From Ignavibacteriales bacterium (lineage in GTDB: Bacteria > Bacteroidota > Ignavibacteria > Ignavibacteriales > Ignavibacteriaceae): 64,000 bases of DNA. The notes beneath the pieces are model-generated. The model was not told the origin of the DNA. It did not search any database and was given only the letters and a program-made list of their open reading frames with translations. Position numbers and translations under genes: made by a program. The stretch is from the NCBI GenBank assembly GCA_015709675.1, contig CP054182.1, positions 3,761,448-3,825,447 of the forward strand, read 5' to 3'. Below, one piece after another: positions 54,811 through 63,150 of this stretch. The stretch's first letter is position 1. Every line of letters starts with the position of its first letter.

Positions 54811-56559
54811 CTAAAACTCCGACACAATCCCAAAGTGAATTTTCCCCTCCGAAAATGAGTCTCCCTTAGCCAGGCCATATTCTACTCGCAGCATCCCGGC
54901 ACCTGTTTCAAGATACACACCGGCTCCATATCCGGCTTTTACCTGTTCATCCGCTGTAATCCGTGAAACCGGATTTGCATCCCTCTTATAATAGGCAATA
55001 TCAAAAAAAGGATAGATGAACGTTCTTCCGCCGGTAAGAAAACGGTATTCCAGATTCGCCATTAGTATACGCGATGCCAGAAACTGATTTTCCCGGTAGC
55101 CGCGCAGATCGGTATTGCCTCCGAGGCGGTAAAAATCATTGGTCTCCAGATTATCTCCGCTCACTTCCTGATACCTCAGCCGCAGCGCAGCAACCTGACG
55201 GCGGATAATGGTTGAGTAGAACTGAAGCTGTGACACAGTCCTTCTCAGCAAAAACGATACCTGCTGTCCGGGTGATATATACTGCGCGGGACCATTAATT
55301 TTCTTATTTGACAGACTGAACGAAGCTTTCAGATAAACTCCCCGCTCCGGTACCAACGGATCATTCCGCGAGTCAAAAACCGCTTCAGCTCCATTGGTGA
55401 AGTAGGAAGAATTATAAACGGTGAAGCGTGCAATTGAATCATTTACCTGCGGCACGATGCTTTCAAATCCCGCGATCCAGCTCAGTGTTACATTTTCATT
55501 CAGCATATAATCAGCGGAGAAATCATATTTCAGCTGGATATAGGTTGTATCCTGTTTCCGCTGGAATACTCCTCCGCTTACATTAACCGGAAAAGCAAAA
55601 AGCCAGGGTTCGGTATATTTGATTTCCAGTTCCTGGGAATTACGGTCAATCTTCTGCCACCGGAAGCCTGCCATGCGTCCTGACCCTAAAATATTACGCA
55701 GGGAGATTGTCAGCAGCCCGGTTATATATCCGTTTTTTTCATTCTGTCCCGGCGGCATATATCCCACAATACCGTCAAAATTGTTAAACTGACGTTCATT
55801 AACTGAAATGGAAAGCACCCCTTCATCTTTCGAGTTAAAGTAAAAAGATGGGGGCGAAACAGGCTCAAACAACCGGAGACGGTTCAGCCGCGGAGGAATT
55901 TTTGCGGCTAGTTCATCACTATAGGTTTCTCCCTCTTTCAGCCGGAGTTCGCGGATAATCACCTCACGGCTGGTGAGAGCATTACCGGTTATTTCAATCT
56001 GCTGTATCGTTCCTTTGGGGCCGCTGCTTATACCTATATATACCGAAACGGAATCCCCCTTGAGCACTACCTTTTTGATATTCACTGCTGAAAAAGGATA
56101 TCCCCGGTTTTCCTCTCTGAGAAGCAGATTTTTCATCGCCTCTTCAATAAGCAGCCGGTCAAAAGCCATACCTTCAAGTTCTTCCCTGAGCAGCGTCAGA
56201 TCCGGCATTGCCGAATCAGCCGCAATAATTTCCCTGATGATACTCCGCATCCCCGGAACTACATTGAAAGTGAGAACGTAGAAAGCAGAGTCAGACGAAT
56301 ACTCCCTGTTCCTGGTAATGCTCTCAATAGAAAAAAATCCAAAATCTTTCAGCGAGAGAAGCAGGAGTTTTTCTGCCTTTTCTTCGGGAAGCGAGTCTGT
56401 GAGAATCTGTGATGGGGTGATACTGATTAGTTTTTTAACCGGATCGGTCAGGTTATCATCACCGGTAATCCGGATTTCGCTGATCGTCTGGGAATAAATG
56501 GAAAGAGTTAAAAAGGAAAAAAGAAGAGCCGCGTTAATGAAAAGTCGCTGTATCATCAA
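54811..56559 (-). CDS. Omp85/BamA-TamA family outer-membrane protein
   Basis: 582 residues with a signal peptide (LFINAALLFSFLTLSIYSQ). POTRA-like domains occupy about residues 20-245 (EIRITGDDNLTD, IQQIEITGNALTSREVIIRELRLKEGETY), and the barrel follows with the family signature YRLGGNTDLRGYRENQFLAS and an end at IHFGIVSEF. It probably inserts or exports proteins at the outer membrane; two POTRA repeats are fewer than the five of BamA. It overlaps the sugar kinase gene upstream by 26 bases and is the last gene of that operon. Confidence 0.87.
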   Translation of the reverse strand: MMIQRLFINAALLFSFLTLSIYSQTISEIRITGDDNLTDPVKKLISITPSQILTDSLPEEKAEKLLLLSLKDFGFFSIESITRNREYSSDSAFYVLTFNVVPGMRSIIREIIAADSAMPDLTLLREELEGMAFDRLLIEEAMKNLLLREENRGYPFSAVNIKKVVLKGDSVSVYIGISSGPKGTIQQIEITGNALTSREVIIRELRLKEGETYSDELAAKIPPRLNRLRLFEPVSPPSFYFNSKDEGVLSISVNERQFNNFDGIVGYMPPGQNEKNGYITGLLTISLRNILGSGRMAGFRWQKIDRNSQELEIKYTEPWLFAFPVNVSGGVFQRKQDTTYIQLKYDFSADYMLNENVTLSWIAGFESIVPQVNDSIARFTVYNSSYFTNGAEAVFDSRNDPLVPERGVYLKASFSLSNKKINGPAQYISPGQQVSFLLRRTVSQLQFYSTIIRRQVAALRLRYQEVSGDNLETNDFYRLGGNTDLRGYRENQFLASRILMANLEYRFLTGGRTFIYPFFDIAYYKRDANPVSRITADEQVKAGYGAGVYLETGAGMLRVEYGLAKGDSFSEGKIHFGIVSEF

Positions 56560-57499
56560 TCAGCTTTATTTTTTCACCCGCGGGTTCAATGCTCACCTGG
56601 CCGGCAAGCAGATCCGCTTCAGCACGTGTAACCCTGCAGACATCAAATGAACGGGCATTTGCGGCGCCAAGCGATACTGCCAGCCGCAGAAAATCATTAT
56701 ATACCATGTCATGGTACCAGCCATACATGATACCTGCCATAAATGCATCCCCGCTTCCGGTTTCATCCTTTGCCTGAAGCAGAGGAGGTGATACCCTGAA
56801 ATGAAAGTTAAAATTTGACGAGAAAAACAGGAAACCGCCGTTTGTTATAAACGCCTGCTTTATACCGTAACCGTAAAGATCATTCAGAATTTCCCGCATT
56901 TCCTTTTCATCAGTGAATTGTTTGCCGTATAAAGGAAGTATTTCATCCGAATTAACATGCAGTACGGCAGGAGCTTCTTTCAGGCAATCCTGAAGATGCG
57001 GGCCATAGGTATCAAGAAAACAGATTTTGTCATGCTTTTTTGCCAGACGAATTCCCTCAATATATATTTCCGCGGCCTCGGGGCAGGGCACGCTGCCGGA
57101 AAAGGATACCATCTCCACATTAACAATCATCTTACCGAGTTTGTCTATGCATGAGGCAATATCAGAAGAAGAGAGGGGGATATTTGTTCCAAATGCCGTA
57201 GTGATGCGGCCATTTTCCTTTAGGCGTGAAGCAGTTCTCACGGGAGATTTAACTGCGACCGGTGAGAAGGTAAGTTTTTCTTCTTCCAGAACTGAACGGA
57301 GGATTTTTCCTGTCTCGCCCCCAAGAGGCAGAAACGCAACCGATGGGGTGCTGAGTGCGGCAAGCTGCCGGGAGATATTTATTCCCTTGCCTCCTGCATG
57401 CCATGCAAAGGCATCAGCACGGTTATTTTCTCCGGGCTCGAATCTGTCCCGTGTATAGACCAGTTCAAGCAGCGGATTTGCGGTTACCGTAAGAATCAT
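56534..57499 (-). CDS. PfkB family sugar kinase, 1-phosphofructokinase-like
   Basis: 321 residues. The N-terminus MILTVTANPLLELVYTRDRFEPGENNRAD and the motif GGKGINISRQLAAL match 1-phosphofructokinase/tagatose-6-phosphate kinases, and the catalytic aspartate is in ETGSGDAFMAGIMYGW. It phosphorylates a sugar phosphate with ATP in the cytosol. No fructose PTS gene is adjacent, so the substrate is open. It lies 18 bases after the GWxTD gene and overlaps the Omp85 gene. Confidence 0.85.
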   Translation of the reverse strand: MILTVTANPLLELVYTRDRFEPGENNRADAFAWHAGGKGINISRQLAALSTPSVAFLPLGGETGKILRSVLEEEKLTFSPVAVKSPVRTASRLKENGRITTAFGTNIPLSSSDIASCIDKLGKMIVNVEMVSFSGSVPCPEAAEIYIEGIRLAKKHDKICFLDTYGPHLQDCLKEAPAVLHVNSDEILPLYGKQFTDEKEMREILNDLYGYGIKQAFITNGGFLFFSSNFNFHFRVSPPLLQAKDETGSGDAFMAGIMYGWYHDMVYNDFLRLAVSLGAANARSFDVCRVTRAEADLLAGQVSIEPAGEKIKLIDDTATFH

Positions 57500-57517
57500 T
57501 TCAGAGCACCGGGTACT

Positions 57518-58789
57518 TTACTGACGGTAGCGGTAAGTATCACCATACAAAGGCGTGGTCAGGCGGTAGTCGCCAAAACCGGTATTATCAACGAACACAA
57601 ACCTGCGGTTCAGTTCATAATACTCCCAGATTTCATAGGGCTTGCGATCATAGTCAAACGGATGCCGGTCTATGTTGCTGGGTGCTCCCAGGATGATATA
57701 TACCATACCCATATCCGTACGCCACCCTTCGGTATAATGGGTGAAATTCCTGTTGGAGTATTCCACACGGCGGTAGTACTCATTAAAGACTTCATTTTCC
57801 TGAGTGTTATCAGTCGGGTCTTTTTTCTTCCACCAGTTCAGAAAGTTTTCCAGCCGTTCCTGATAGGTTTTCCCTTCTTTTATTACATCAATCTCGCTTG
57901 CCGTAGCGATATAGATCATCTGGTCTATTGCTTTATCAAGATTCTTAATAATAAAAGGAAGCCCGACCAGAAGGGAGGAAAATGATTTGCTAACTGATGC
58001 GGCAAGATTATATTCATCATCATTGATGGTAACCACGGCATTATAGTCTCCGGCAGTAAAAGCCAGCGAATCAAATTCATAATACATCTGGTTTCTGCCT
58101 GCCGGGAGTTCCACTTCAAGTATTCTTGAGTAGACGGCTTTTTCATCCGGCCCGAGGATATTATATCTGACGAACAGCTTTTCCGGTTTCTTCAGATAGA
58201 TTTCATAAAATACCGGAAGGGCTTTAAGATCGGTATCAATAGTCTTTGATATATTAGGAACTATAGTCCTTCCCACATTTCCGGTCTTTGAGGAATTCAC
58301 TATCAGGATATCACTGACAGTGATCGGAGCATCAAACTTTCTGACGGTAAAGAACCGTTCGGCAGCATACTCTTTTCGGGTATCTTTATCTTCGATGACG
58401 ATACGGACAAAAACATTCTGAGGAGCTACAACAAATGATTTCAGACTCACATTGGCATTCTTTGAGGAGATGGTCTGATCGAAATTTTTAGTCTCGATCT
58501 TTTCTGACCAGACCCGTTCGGAGATGAGGGTTTTTTTATCTTCAGCGTACATTGAAGCGGTGACACTGTATTCCGCCTTAAACGATTCCCCGTATTTGAT
58601 AAACTTTACTTTATCAAAAGGCATATTGATAAAAAGATCCACCCGGGCTTTTGCGGTATCCGAAGCGCTGTAGTTCAGCAGTTCAAAATAAAAATCGGGA
58701 TTCCTCTGAAAGGTATCATCAACCGGTTTGTTCTGCTGGGCAGCCAGAGGCAGCGCGAGCAGGAGCGCAAGATATATAAATATTCTCAT
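57518..58789 (-). CDS. GWxTD domain-containing exported protein
   Basis: 423 residues from ATG at 58789, because AAGGA lies eight bases upstream of this ATG; earlier in-frame ATGs do not fit. The signal peptide is RIFIYLALLLALPLAAQ. The C-terminal GWxTD domain has YTEGWRTDMGMVYIILGAP and ends PLYGDTYRYRQ. The domain is known from Bacteroidota, Chlorobi and Acidobacteria but has no assigned function. It follows rimO by 14 bases. Confidence 0.9.
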   Translation of the reverse strand: MRIFIYLALLLALPLAAQQNKPVDDTFQRNPDFYFELLNYSASDTAKARVDLFINMPFDKVKFIKYGESFKAEYSVTASMYAEDKKTLISERVWSEKIETKNFDQTISSKNANVSLKSFVVAPQNVFVRIVIEDKDTRKEYAAERFFTVRKFDAPITVSDILIVNSSKTGNVGRTIVPNISKTIDTDLKALPVFYEIYLKKPEKLFVRYNILGPDEKAVYSRILEVELPAGRNQMYYEFDSLAFTAGDYNAVVTINDDEYNLAASVSKSFSSLLVGLPFIIKNLDKAIDQMIYIATASEIDVIKEGKTYQERLENFLNWWKKKDPTDNTQENEVFNEYYRRVEYSNRNFTHYTEGWRTDMGMVYIILGAPSNIDRHPFDYDRKPYEIWEYYELNRRFVFVDNTGFGDYRLTTPLYGDTYRYRQ

Positions 58790-58802
58790 AATCATCTTCC
58801 TT

Positions 58803-60092
58803 TCAGAGGGATGCAAACAGGTCATGTTCATTGCAGTCGTCTATATGAACATGATAGAATGATCCCGGAATCAGTGTCTGATTCCTGCTTGTTACCAAAA
58901 CTTCTCCGTCAACCTCAGGTGCATCGCGGAAACTTCTTCCGATATAAAAATCGCCTTCTTTACCTTCAATCAGCACTTCCATGGTTTTGCCGATGAAAGC
59001 GGTGTTTTTCTCCTGCGAAATGGCTTCCTGAAGCTTCATGATTTTGCGTTTTCGCTCATTTTTTTCTCTTTTGGAAACCGGATCGCCCAGCGGGAAACCG
59101 GTGGTATTTTCCTCAGGAGAATAACTGAAAACACCTAACCTGTCAAATTTAAACTCTTCTATAAAAGAAATCAATTCATTAAAATCTTCTTTAGTTTCAG
59201 CCGGATAACCGGTAATCATGGTAGTGCGGAGCGTAATTCCGGGTACTTTTTCACGGATTTCATTCAGTACCTCCAGAGTCCGCCTTTTGCTTATCCCGCG
59301 GCGCATAGATTTCAGTACATTATCCGAGATGTGCTGCAGCGGAATATCAATATATTTCACGATTTTCGGATTTGAGGCCATAACCTCAAGAACTTCTGAA
59401 GGGAAATGGGACGGATAAACATACATCAGCCGGATCCAGTGAACGCCTTCAACCTTGCTTAGTTCGGTCAGCAGTTTTGCCAGCACCCGCTCTCCATACA
59501 AATCTTTGCCATAGTCAGAGGTATCCTGACCGATGATTACTATTTCCCTGGCCCCGTTTTTTGCCAGGAATTCCGTTTCTCTGAAAAGCTCTTCAATAGG
59601 TTTTGAACGGTGGCCTCCGCGCATTAGGGGAATTGCACAAAATGAACAGGGGTTGTCACATCCCTCTGAAATCTTTAAGTAAGCAGTATGGCTTGGGAGT
59701 GAGACTGCCCGTTCACCAAGCAGTTCATATTTCAGTTCTCCCCCGAGCTCTTTCATGATTTCAGCATAAGCCTCAGTACCGAAATACTGATCAACTTCAG
59801 GGATATCTTTACGCAGGTCGTCTTTATACCGCTCGGATAAACATCCGGCTACCAGCACTTTTTTTATTTTCCCTTTTTCCTTAAGCTGCACCGCCTGAAG
59901 GATGGTATTTATGGACTCTTCTTTCGCGGCTTCTATAAAACCGCAGGTGTTTATGATAACCGTATCAGCCCTTTCAGGAAGATCGGTAAGAGTAAAGTCG
60001 TTCAGTTTAATCTGATTGATCAGCCGTTCGGAGTCAACCGTATTTTTAGAGCAGCCAAGGGTTATAACATTTATTTTTTCTTTTACATGCAT
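58803..60092 (-). CDS. rimO: Ribosomal protein S12 methylthiotransferase RimO
   Basis: 429 residues. A radical-SAM enzyme that adds a methylthio group to aspartate 89 of ribosomal protein S12. UPF0004 domain with LGCSKNTVDSERL, radical-SAM cluster motif EGCDNPCSFCAIPLMRG, and a C-terminal TRAM domain. The three cysteines of CxxxCxxC are present, and the N-terminal cluster cysteines are in LGCSKN, NTCGF and VAGCLSERY. It is three bases after cdsA, with ordinary length. Operon partner of envelope genes. Confidence 0.97.
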   Translation of the reverse strand: MHVKEKINVITLGCSKNTVDSERLINQIKLNDFTLTDLPERADTVIINTCGFIEAAKEESINTILQAVQLKEKGKIKKVLVAGCLSERYKDDLRKDIPEVDQYFGTEAYAEIMKELGGELKYELLGERAVSLPSHTAYLKISEGCDNPCSFCAIPLMRGGHRSKPIEELFRETEFLAKNGAREIVIIGQDTSDYGKDLYGERVLAKLLTELSKVEGVHWIRLMYVYPSHFPSEVLEVMASNPKIVKYIDIPLQHISDNVLKSMRRGISKRRTLEVLNEIREKVPGITLRTTMITGYPAETKEDFNELISFIEEFKFDRLGVFSYSPEENTTGFPLGDPVSKREKNERKRKIMKLQEAISQEKNTAFIGKTMEVLIEGKEGDFYIGRSFRDAPEVDGEVLVTSRNQTLIPGSFYHVHIDDCNEHDLFASL

Positions 60093-60095
60093 TCG

Positions 60096-60917
60096 TCAGA
60101 TGGTCACAAATAATTTCAGATAGATATATACTACAGGTGATACAAAAAGCATCGAATCAAAACGGTCGAACATGCCGCCATGCCCGGGAATCAGCGCTGA
60201 GGAATCTTTTACTTCAGCATCCCTTTTAATCAGGGATTCAATCAGGTCACCCATCTGGCCAATCGTGCCGGTAATGACTCCCATAACAATCACATCGGTC
60301 ATGGTGAGGAAATCAAGAATCCAGATATGCGCCAGGTAATACGAGAGAATCGCTCCGCCAAAACCAAATATTGCCCCCTCCCAGCTTTTCTTCGGGCTGA
60401 CACGTTCCATAAGGCGGTGCTTCCCCAATGACAGCCCTCCAAAGTAAGCGGCTGAGTCACATATCCATATTGATGCAAACATAGCAAGAATCAGGTAGCC
60501 CCCTTGCTCATAAACAGGGAAATATTCCCGTATCATCAGAAGAGTCAGAGTGAATAACCCTATATAAAAAATACCAAGAATGGTCGTCCCAAGGTTCATA
60601 ATGGCTGAACCTCTGTTTCGGAACAATTCTCTGAGCAGAACCGCCAGTGCGATAATCAGAATCGCGATGCCAAATTCCGTTATATTCCAGTATTCATTCA
60701 CCTGCAGAAAGAGGATAGCAGCCAGTCCCATTAACAATTGCGGATTGGCTTTTTTCTTTTCAGTGATTCTTACAAACTCGTAATAGGCAATCATTCCGAC
60801 TGCCAGGGTAAATACCATAAAGGGAATGTGCCCGTAAAGCACAGCCCAAAGAATTACCGGGATTGCAACAACGGAAACCGCGATACGGACCGCGGTATTT
60901 TTATTAAACGCGCTCAT
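60096..60917 (-). CDS. cdsA: Phosphatidate cytidylyltransferase
   Basis: 273 residues from ATG at 60917, with GGAG four bases upstream; an ATG seven codons earlier has no ribosome site. About eight membrane segments and the CDP-diglyceride synthase signature near the C-terminus: SLIKRDAEVKDSSALIPGHGGMFDRFDSMLF. The enzyme makes CDP-diacylglycerol from phosphatidate and CTP at the inner membrane. It overlaps the DUF2007 gene by 14 bases and lies three bases before rimO. Confidence 0.95.
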   Translation of the reverse strand: MSAFNKNTAVRIAVSVVAIPVILWAVLYGHIPFMVFTLAVGMIAYYEFVRITEKKKANPQLLMGLAAILFLQVNEYWNITEFGIAILIIALAVLLRELFRNRGSAIMNLGTTILGIFYIGLFTLTLLMIREYFPVYEQGGYLILAMFASIWICDSAAYFGGLSLGKHRLMERVSPKKSWEGAIFGFGGAILSYYLAHIWILDFLTMTDVIVMGVITGTIGQMGDLIESLIKRDAEVKDSSALIPGHGGMFDRFDSMLFVSPVVYIYLKLFVTI

Positions 60918-61239
60918 CTGACTCCTCATCACCCTCATAAAAATTACTCAGATATTCCTGAGCATCGGATAACTGCGCACGGCGGACGTAAATCTTTACA
61001 ACCGAGAGGTTCCCCATCACCGGAAAACTTGAATCATTCTGCCGGAGTATATAGGACTCAATTCCCGCTCCTTCAAGATTAGCGGCAATCATATCCGCTT
61101 CAATCTCGTTCGAGCATTTTGTGAGGAGGGCAAAATCATCATCTCCTCCGCCGTTGTTTTCAGGCGGCGCCGGAATTTCAGGAATCTGCTCTTCACCGGT
61201 TATTTCTTCTGTTTTTGTTGTGTTCTGATGCTCACTCAT
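60904..61239 (-). CDS. DUF2007 domain protein
   Basis: 111 residues from ATG at 61239, which overlaps the last codons of the CPBP gene by eight bases. The first 40 residues are acidic and disordered; the DUF2007 domain (FALLTKCSNEIEADMIAANLEGAGIES YIL and VKIYVRRAQLSDAQEYLSNF) fills the rest. It is a small signalling-protein-like fold seen in many bacteria next to membrane genes. Function unknown. It overlaps cdsA by 14 bases. Confidence 0.85.
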   Translation of the reverse strand: MSEHQNTTKTEEITGEEQIPEIPAPPENNGGGDDDFALLTKCSNEIEADMIAANLEGAGIESYILRQNDSSFPVMGNLSVVKIYVRRAQLSDAQEYLSNFYEGDEESDERV

Positions 61240-62266
61240 TGGCGTACTGCTTTTTAGCATGCTTCTTATAGTAAAACTGAATCGCGAAAACTGAGGCAAG
61301 GAACAGCGCACCGGTATAAAAGAAATTCTTCTGCGCGGAAGTAAGCATTTCCGGAGAAAGTATTCCCGCCGGCTGAATCAGCTCTGATTCTCCGTAAATA
61401 AAAACAAACAGCACGGAGATAAAATTATTCAGAAAATGCAGAACAACCGGTGTGAGCATAGAATCCGTTTTATAGGCGGCAAATCCAAGAAAGAGTCCGA
61501 TTGCAAAAAGCCCGATGACGCCCGCGGGATTCACGTGAAAAATACTGAAAAAGAATGCGGTGATAACAGCCGCCCAGAACGGTTTATACCGGAGCTCAAA
61601 ACTTCGCTGTATATATCCCCTGAACATAAGTTCCTCAGCTATTGAAGGAACAACCGCCACGACAAGAATGATTATCAAGTAATCGAGAAATCCTTCCATC
61701 CGGAAAAATACTTTGTACGAACCCTCAATCATCTTATTAAGGCTATCCAGGGCTTCTTTTACGAAAGCAAACTGCTGATTGTTCTGGAAAAATACTTCCG
61801 CGAAATGTCCCTGAATCAGCAGAAAATTCTGCATCGCGATAATCAGCATCAGCATTGCAAGGATGAACAATCCCATCCCTTTGAAATCAGGCATGCGGAT
61901 GCGCAAAAGCTCGGTAACGTTGTCATAAATCATTTTGCTGAGTATGAGTGCGGGGAGCAGCATAAACAGAATCTGTCCGGCTGTCTGCATCAGGCGAAGA
62001 GCATTGGGATCCGCCTGATCAAGATTTGCACCAAATATAACAACGGTAAGAACCGATGAAAATATCTGATAAATAAAAAATCCGGACATCAGGCCGATAA
62101 ACCCAGCCTTTACCGGTGAAATTGTCGGCTTCAGCAGAGGTTCTTCAGCAATCCTGTCATCGTCCTGCCGGAAACCCTGCTCCTGATTTGAATCGTCTTT
62201 TTCTCCGGGAGTGTGGCCGGGCTGATCCGGGCTTTGCCCTTCTTTATTTTCCTTATCTTCTTTCAT
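61232..62266 (-). CDS. CPBP family intramembrane metalloprotease
   Basis: 344 residues. A charged N-terminus of about 45 residues, then about eight transmembrane helices. The catalytic motifs of the CAAX/CPBP family are EELMFRGYIQRSF, then FSIFHVNP and HFLNNF, with the glutamates and histidines that hold the metal. It is an inner-membrane protease or protease-like protein; the substrate is unknown. It heads the long operon with cdsA and rimO. The C-terminus KKHAKKQYANE is cytosolic. Confidence 0.9.
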   Translation of the reverse strand: MKEDKENKEGQSPDQPGHTPGEKDDSNQEQGFRQDDDRIAEEPLLKPTISPVKAGFIGLMSGFFIYQIFSSVLTVVIFGANLDQADPNALRLMQTAGQILFMLLPALILSKMIYDNVTELLRIRMPDFKGMGLFILAMLMLIIAMQNFLLIQGHFAEVFFQNNQQFAFVKEALDSLNKMIEGSYKVFFRMEGFLDYLIIILVVAVVPSIAEELMFRGYIQRSFELRYKPFWAAVITAFFFSIFHVNPAGVIGLFAIGLFLGFAAYKTDSMLTPVVLHFLNNFISVLFVFIYGESELIQPAGILSPEMLTSAQKNFFYTGALFLASVFAIQFYYKKHAKKQYANE

Positions 62267-62314
62267 GCCTAGTCTTCATTCCGGCTCCGATTCATCATCC
62301 GGGACCGGTATATA

Positions 62315-62348
62315 TAAAAAACAGTCATGGAGAAAAATTCTCCATGAC
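62315..62348 (-). terminator. Terminator after the DUF3108 gene
   Basis: GTCATGGAGAA at 62324-62334 pairs perfectly with TTCTCCATGAC at 62338-62348, and the T run is on the minus strand. It separates the heptosyltransferase-DUF3108 operon from the CPBP operon. Confidence 0.9.
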
Positions 62349-62372
62349 CTCAGATATAATTGTTACCGCTTG

Positions 62373-63149
62373 TTATTTTTTTGCTTTAAGAGGACCGGCT
62401 AATCCTTCATAGGCAGTCAGTTCGGCATCAATAGAACCGATCACCACCTTTGTTTTTACTTTCACCGGAACCCGCAAATCATCATCCGTCAGCCAGATAA
62501 TGATGTTCCCCTCGCTTTTGAACAATCCCCCCTCCTGCACAAGAGGTTCAACCATAATGCAGTCAAATGTTCCGGCAGCAACGGTTATCCGTTCCTTGCC
62601 AAGATACACCACATCAAGATCATACACCTTGTCATTATAAAAGTTCTGCAGATTATATCTGTAACCGGGTTTTCTCTTTTCAAAATCAAAGGTCCGTGCC
62701 AGATAAAATGCTGAAACGATATCATTCACATATTTGGGAATATCATATTCCCCCTTGCTGGTTCTTGCCTTATTTTTCCTGTGATCAAAAAAGGCGGAGA
62801 AATCCTTTGAGAAGTTTCCTTCACGGATATGCTGTTCAAATCTCCAGGGGAACAGTCCTGCAGTATCCAGATAGGTTTCATACCGGTCACGGACTTTATA
62901 TATCCAGTCAAAACTGGGGATTGAGTTCACTTCAAAAGTTACATGATACGCGTTTCTTCCTGAGATGCGTTTTATTTTCGGGATCTGCATCACGGCAATG
63001 CCCGCGGTAACAAATCCGAACTTCACATCAAAGGTCAGTTTTTCACCATCCCTGAATGCTTTATTTTCCAGACGGCGGAATTCCTGCCCTGAGGCATCTG
63101 CAAGAAATATAAGCGTAAGCAGATGGATCATCAAGAATTTCATTTTCAT
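62373..63149 (-). CDS. Exported DUF3108 protein
   Basis: 258 residues with a signal peptide (FLMIHLLTLIFLADASGQ). The DUF3108 core is FRDGEKLTFDVKFGFVTAGIAVMQI, DRYETYLDTAGLFPWRFEQHIREGNF and DCIMVEPLVQEGG. Such proteins are periplasmic beta-rich proteins of unknown role. It follows the heptosyltransferase gene by one base, so it is co-transcribed; the pairing suggests a link to the outer-membrane glycolipid, which is not proven. Confidence 0.87.
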   Translation of the reverse strand: MKMKFLMIHLLTLIFLADASGQEFRRLENKAFRDGEKLTFDVKFGFVTAGIAVMQIPKIKRISGRNAYHVTFEVNSIPSFDWIYKVRDRYETYLDTAGLFPWRFEQHIREGNFSKDFSAFFDHRKNKARTSKGEYDIPKYVNDIVSAFYLARTFDFEKRKPGYRYNLQNFYNDKVYDLDVVYLGKERITVAAGTFDCIMVEPLVQEGGLFKSEGNIIIWLTDDDLRVPVKVKTKVVIGSIDAELTAYEGLAGPLKAKK

Positions 63150-63150
63150 T

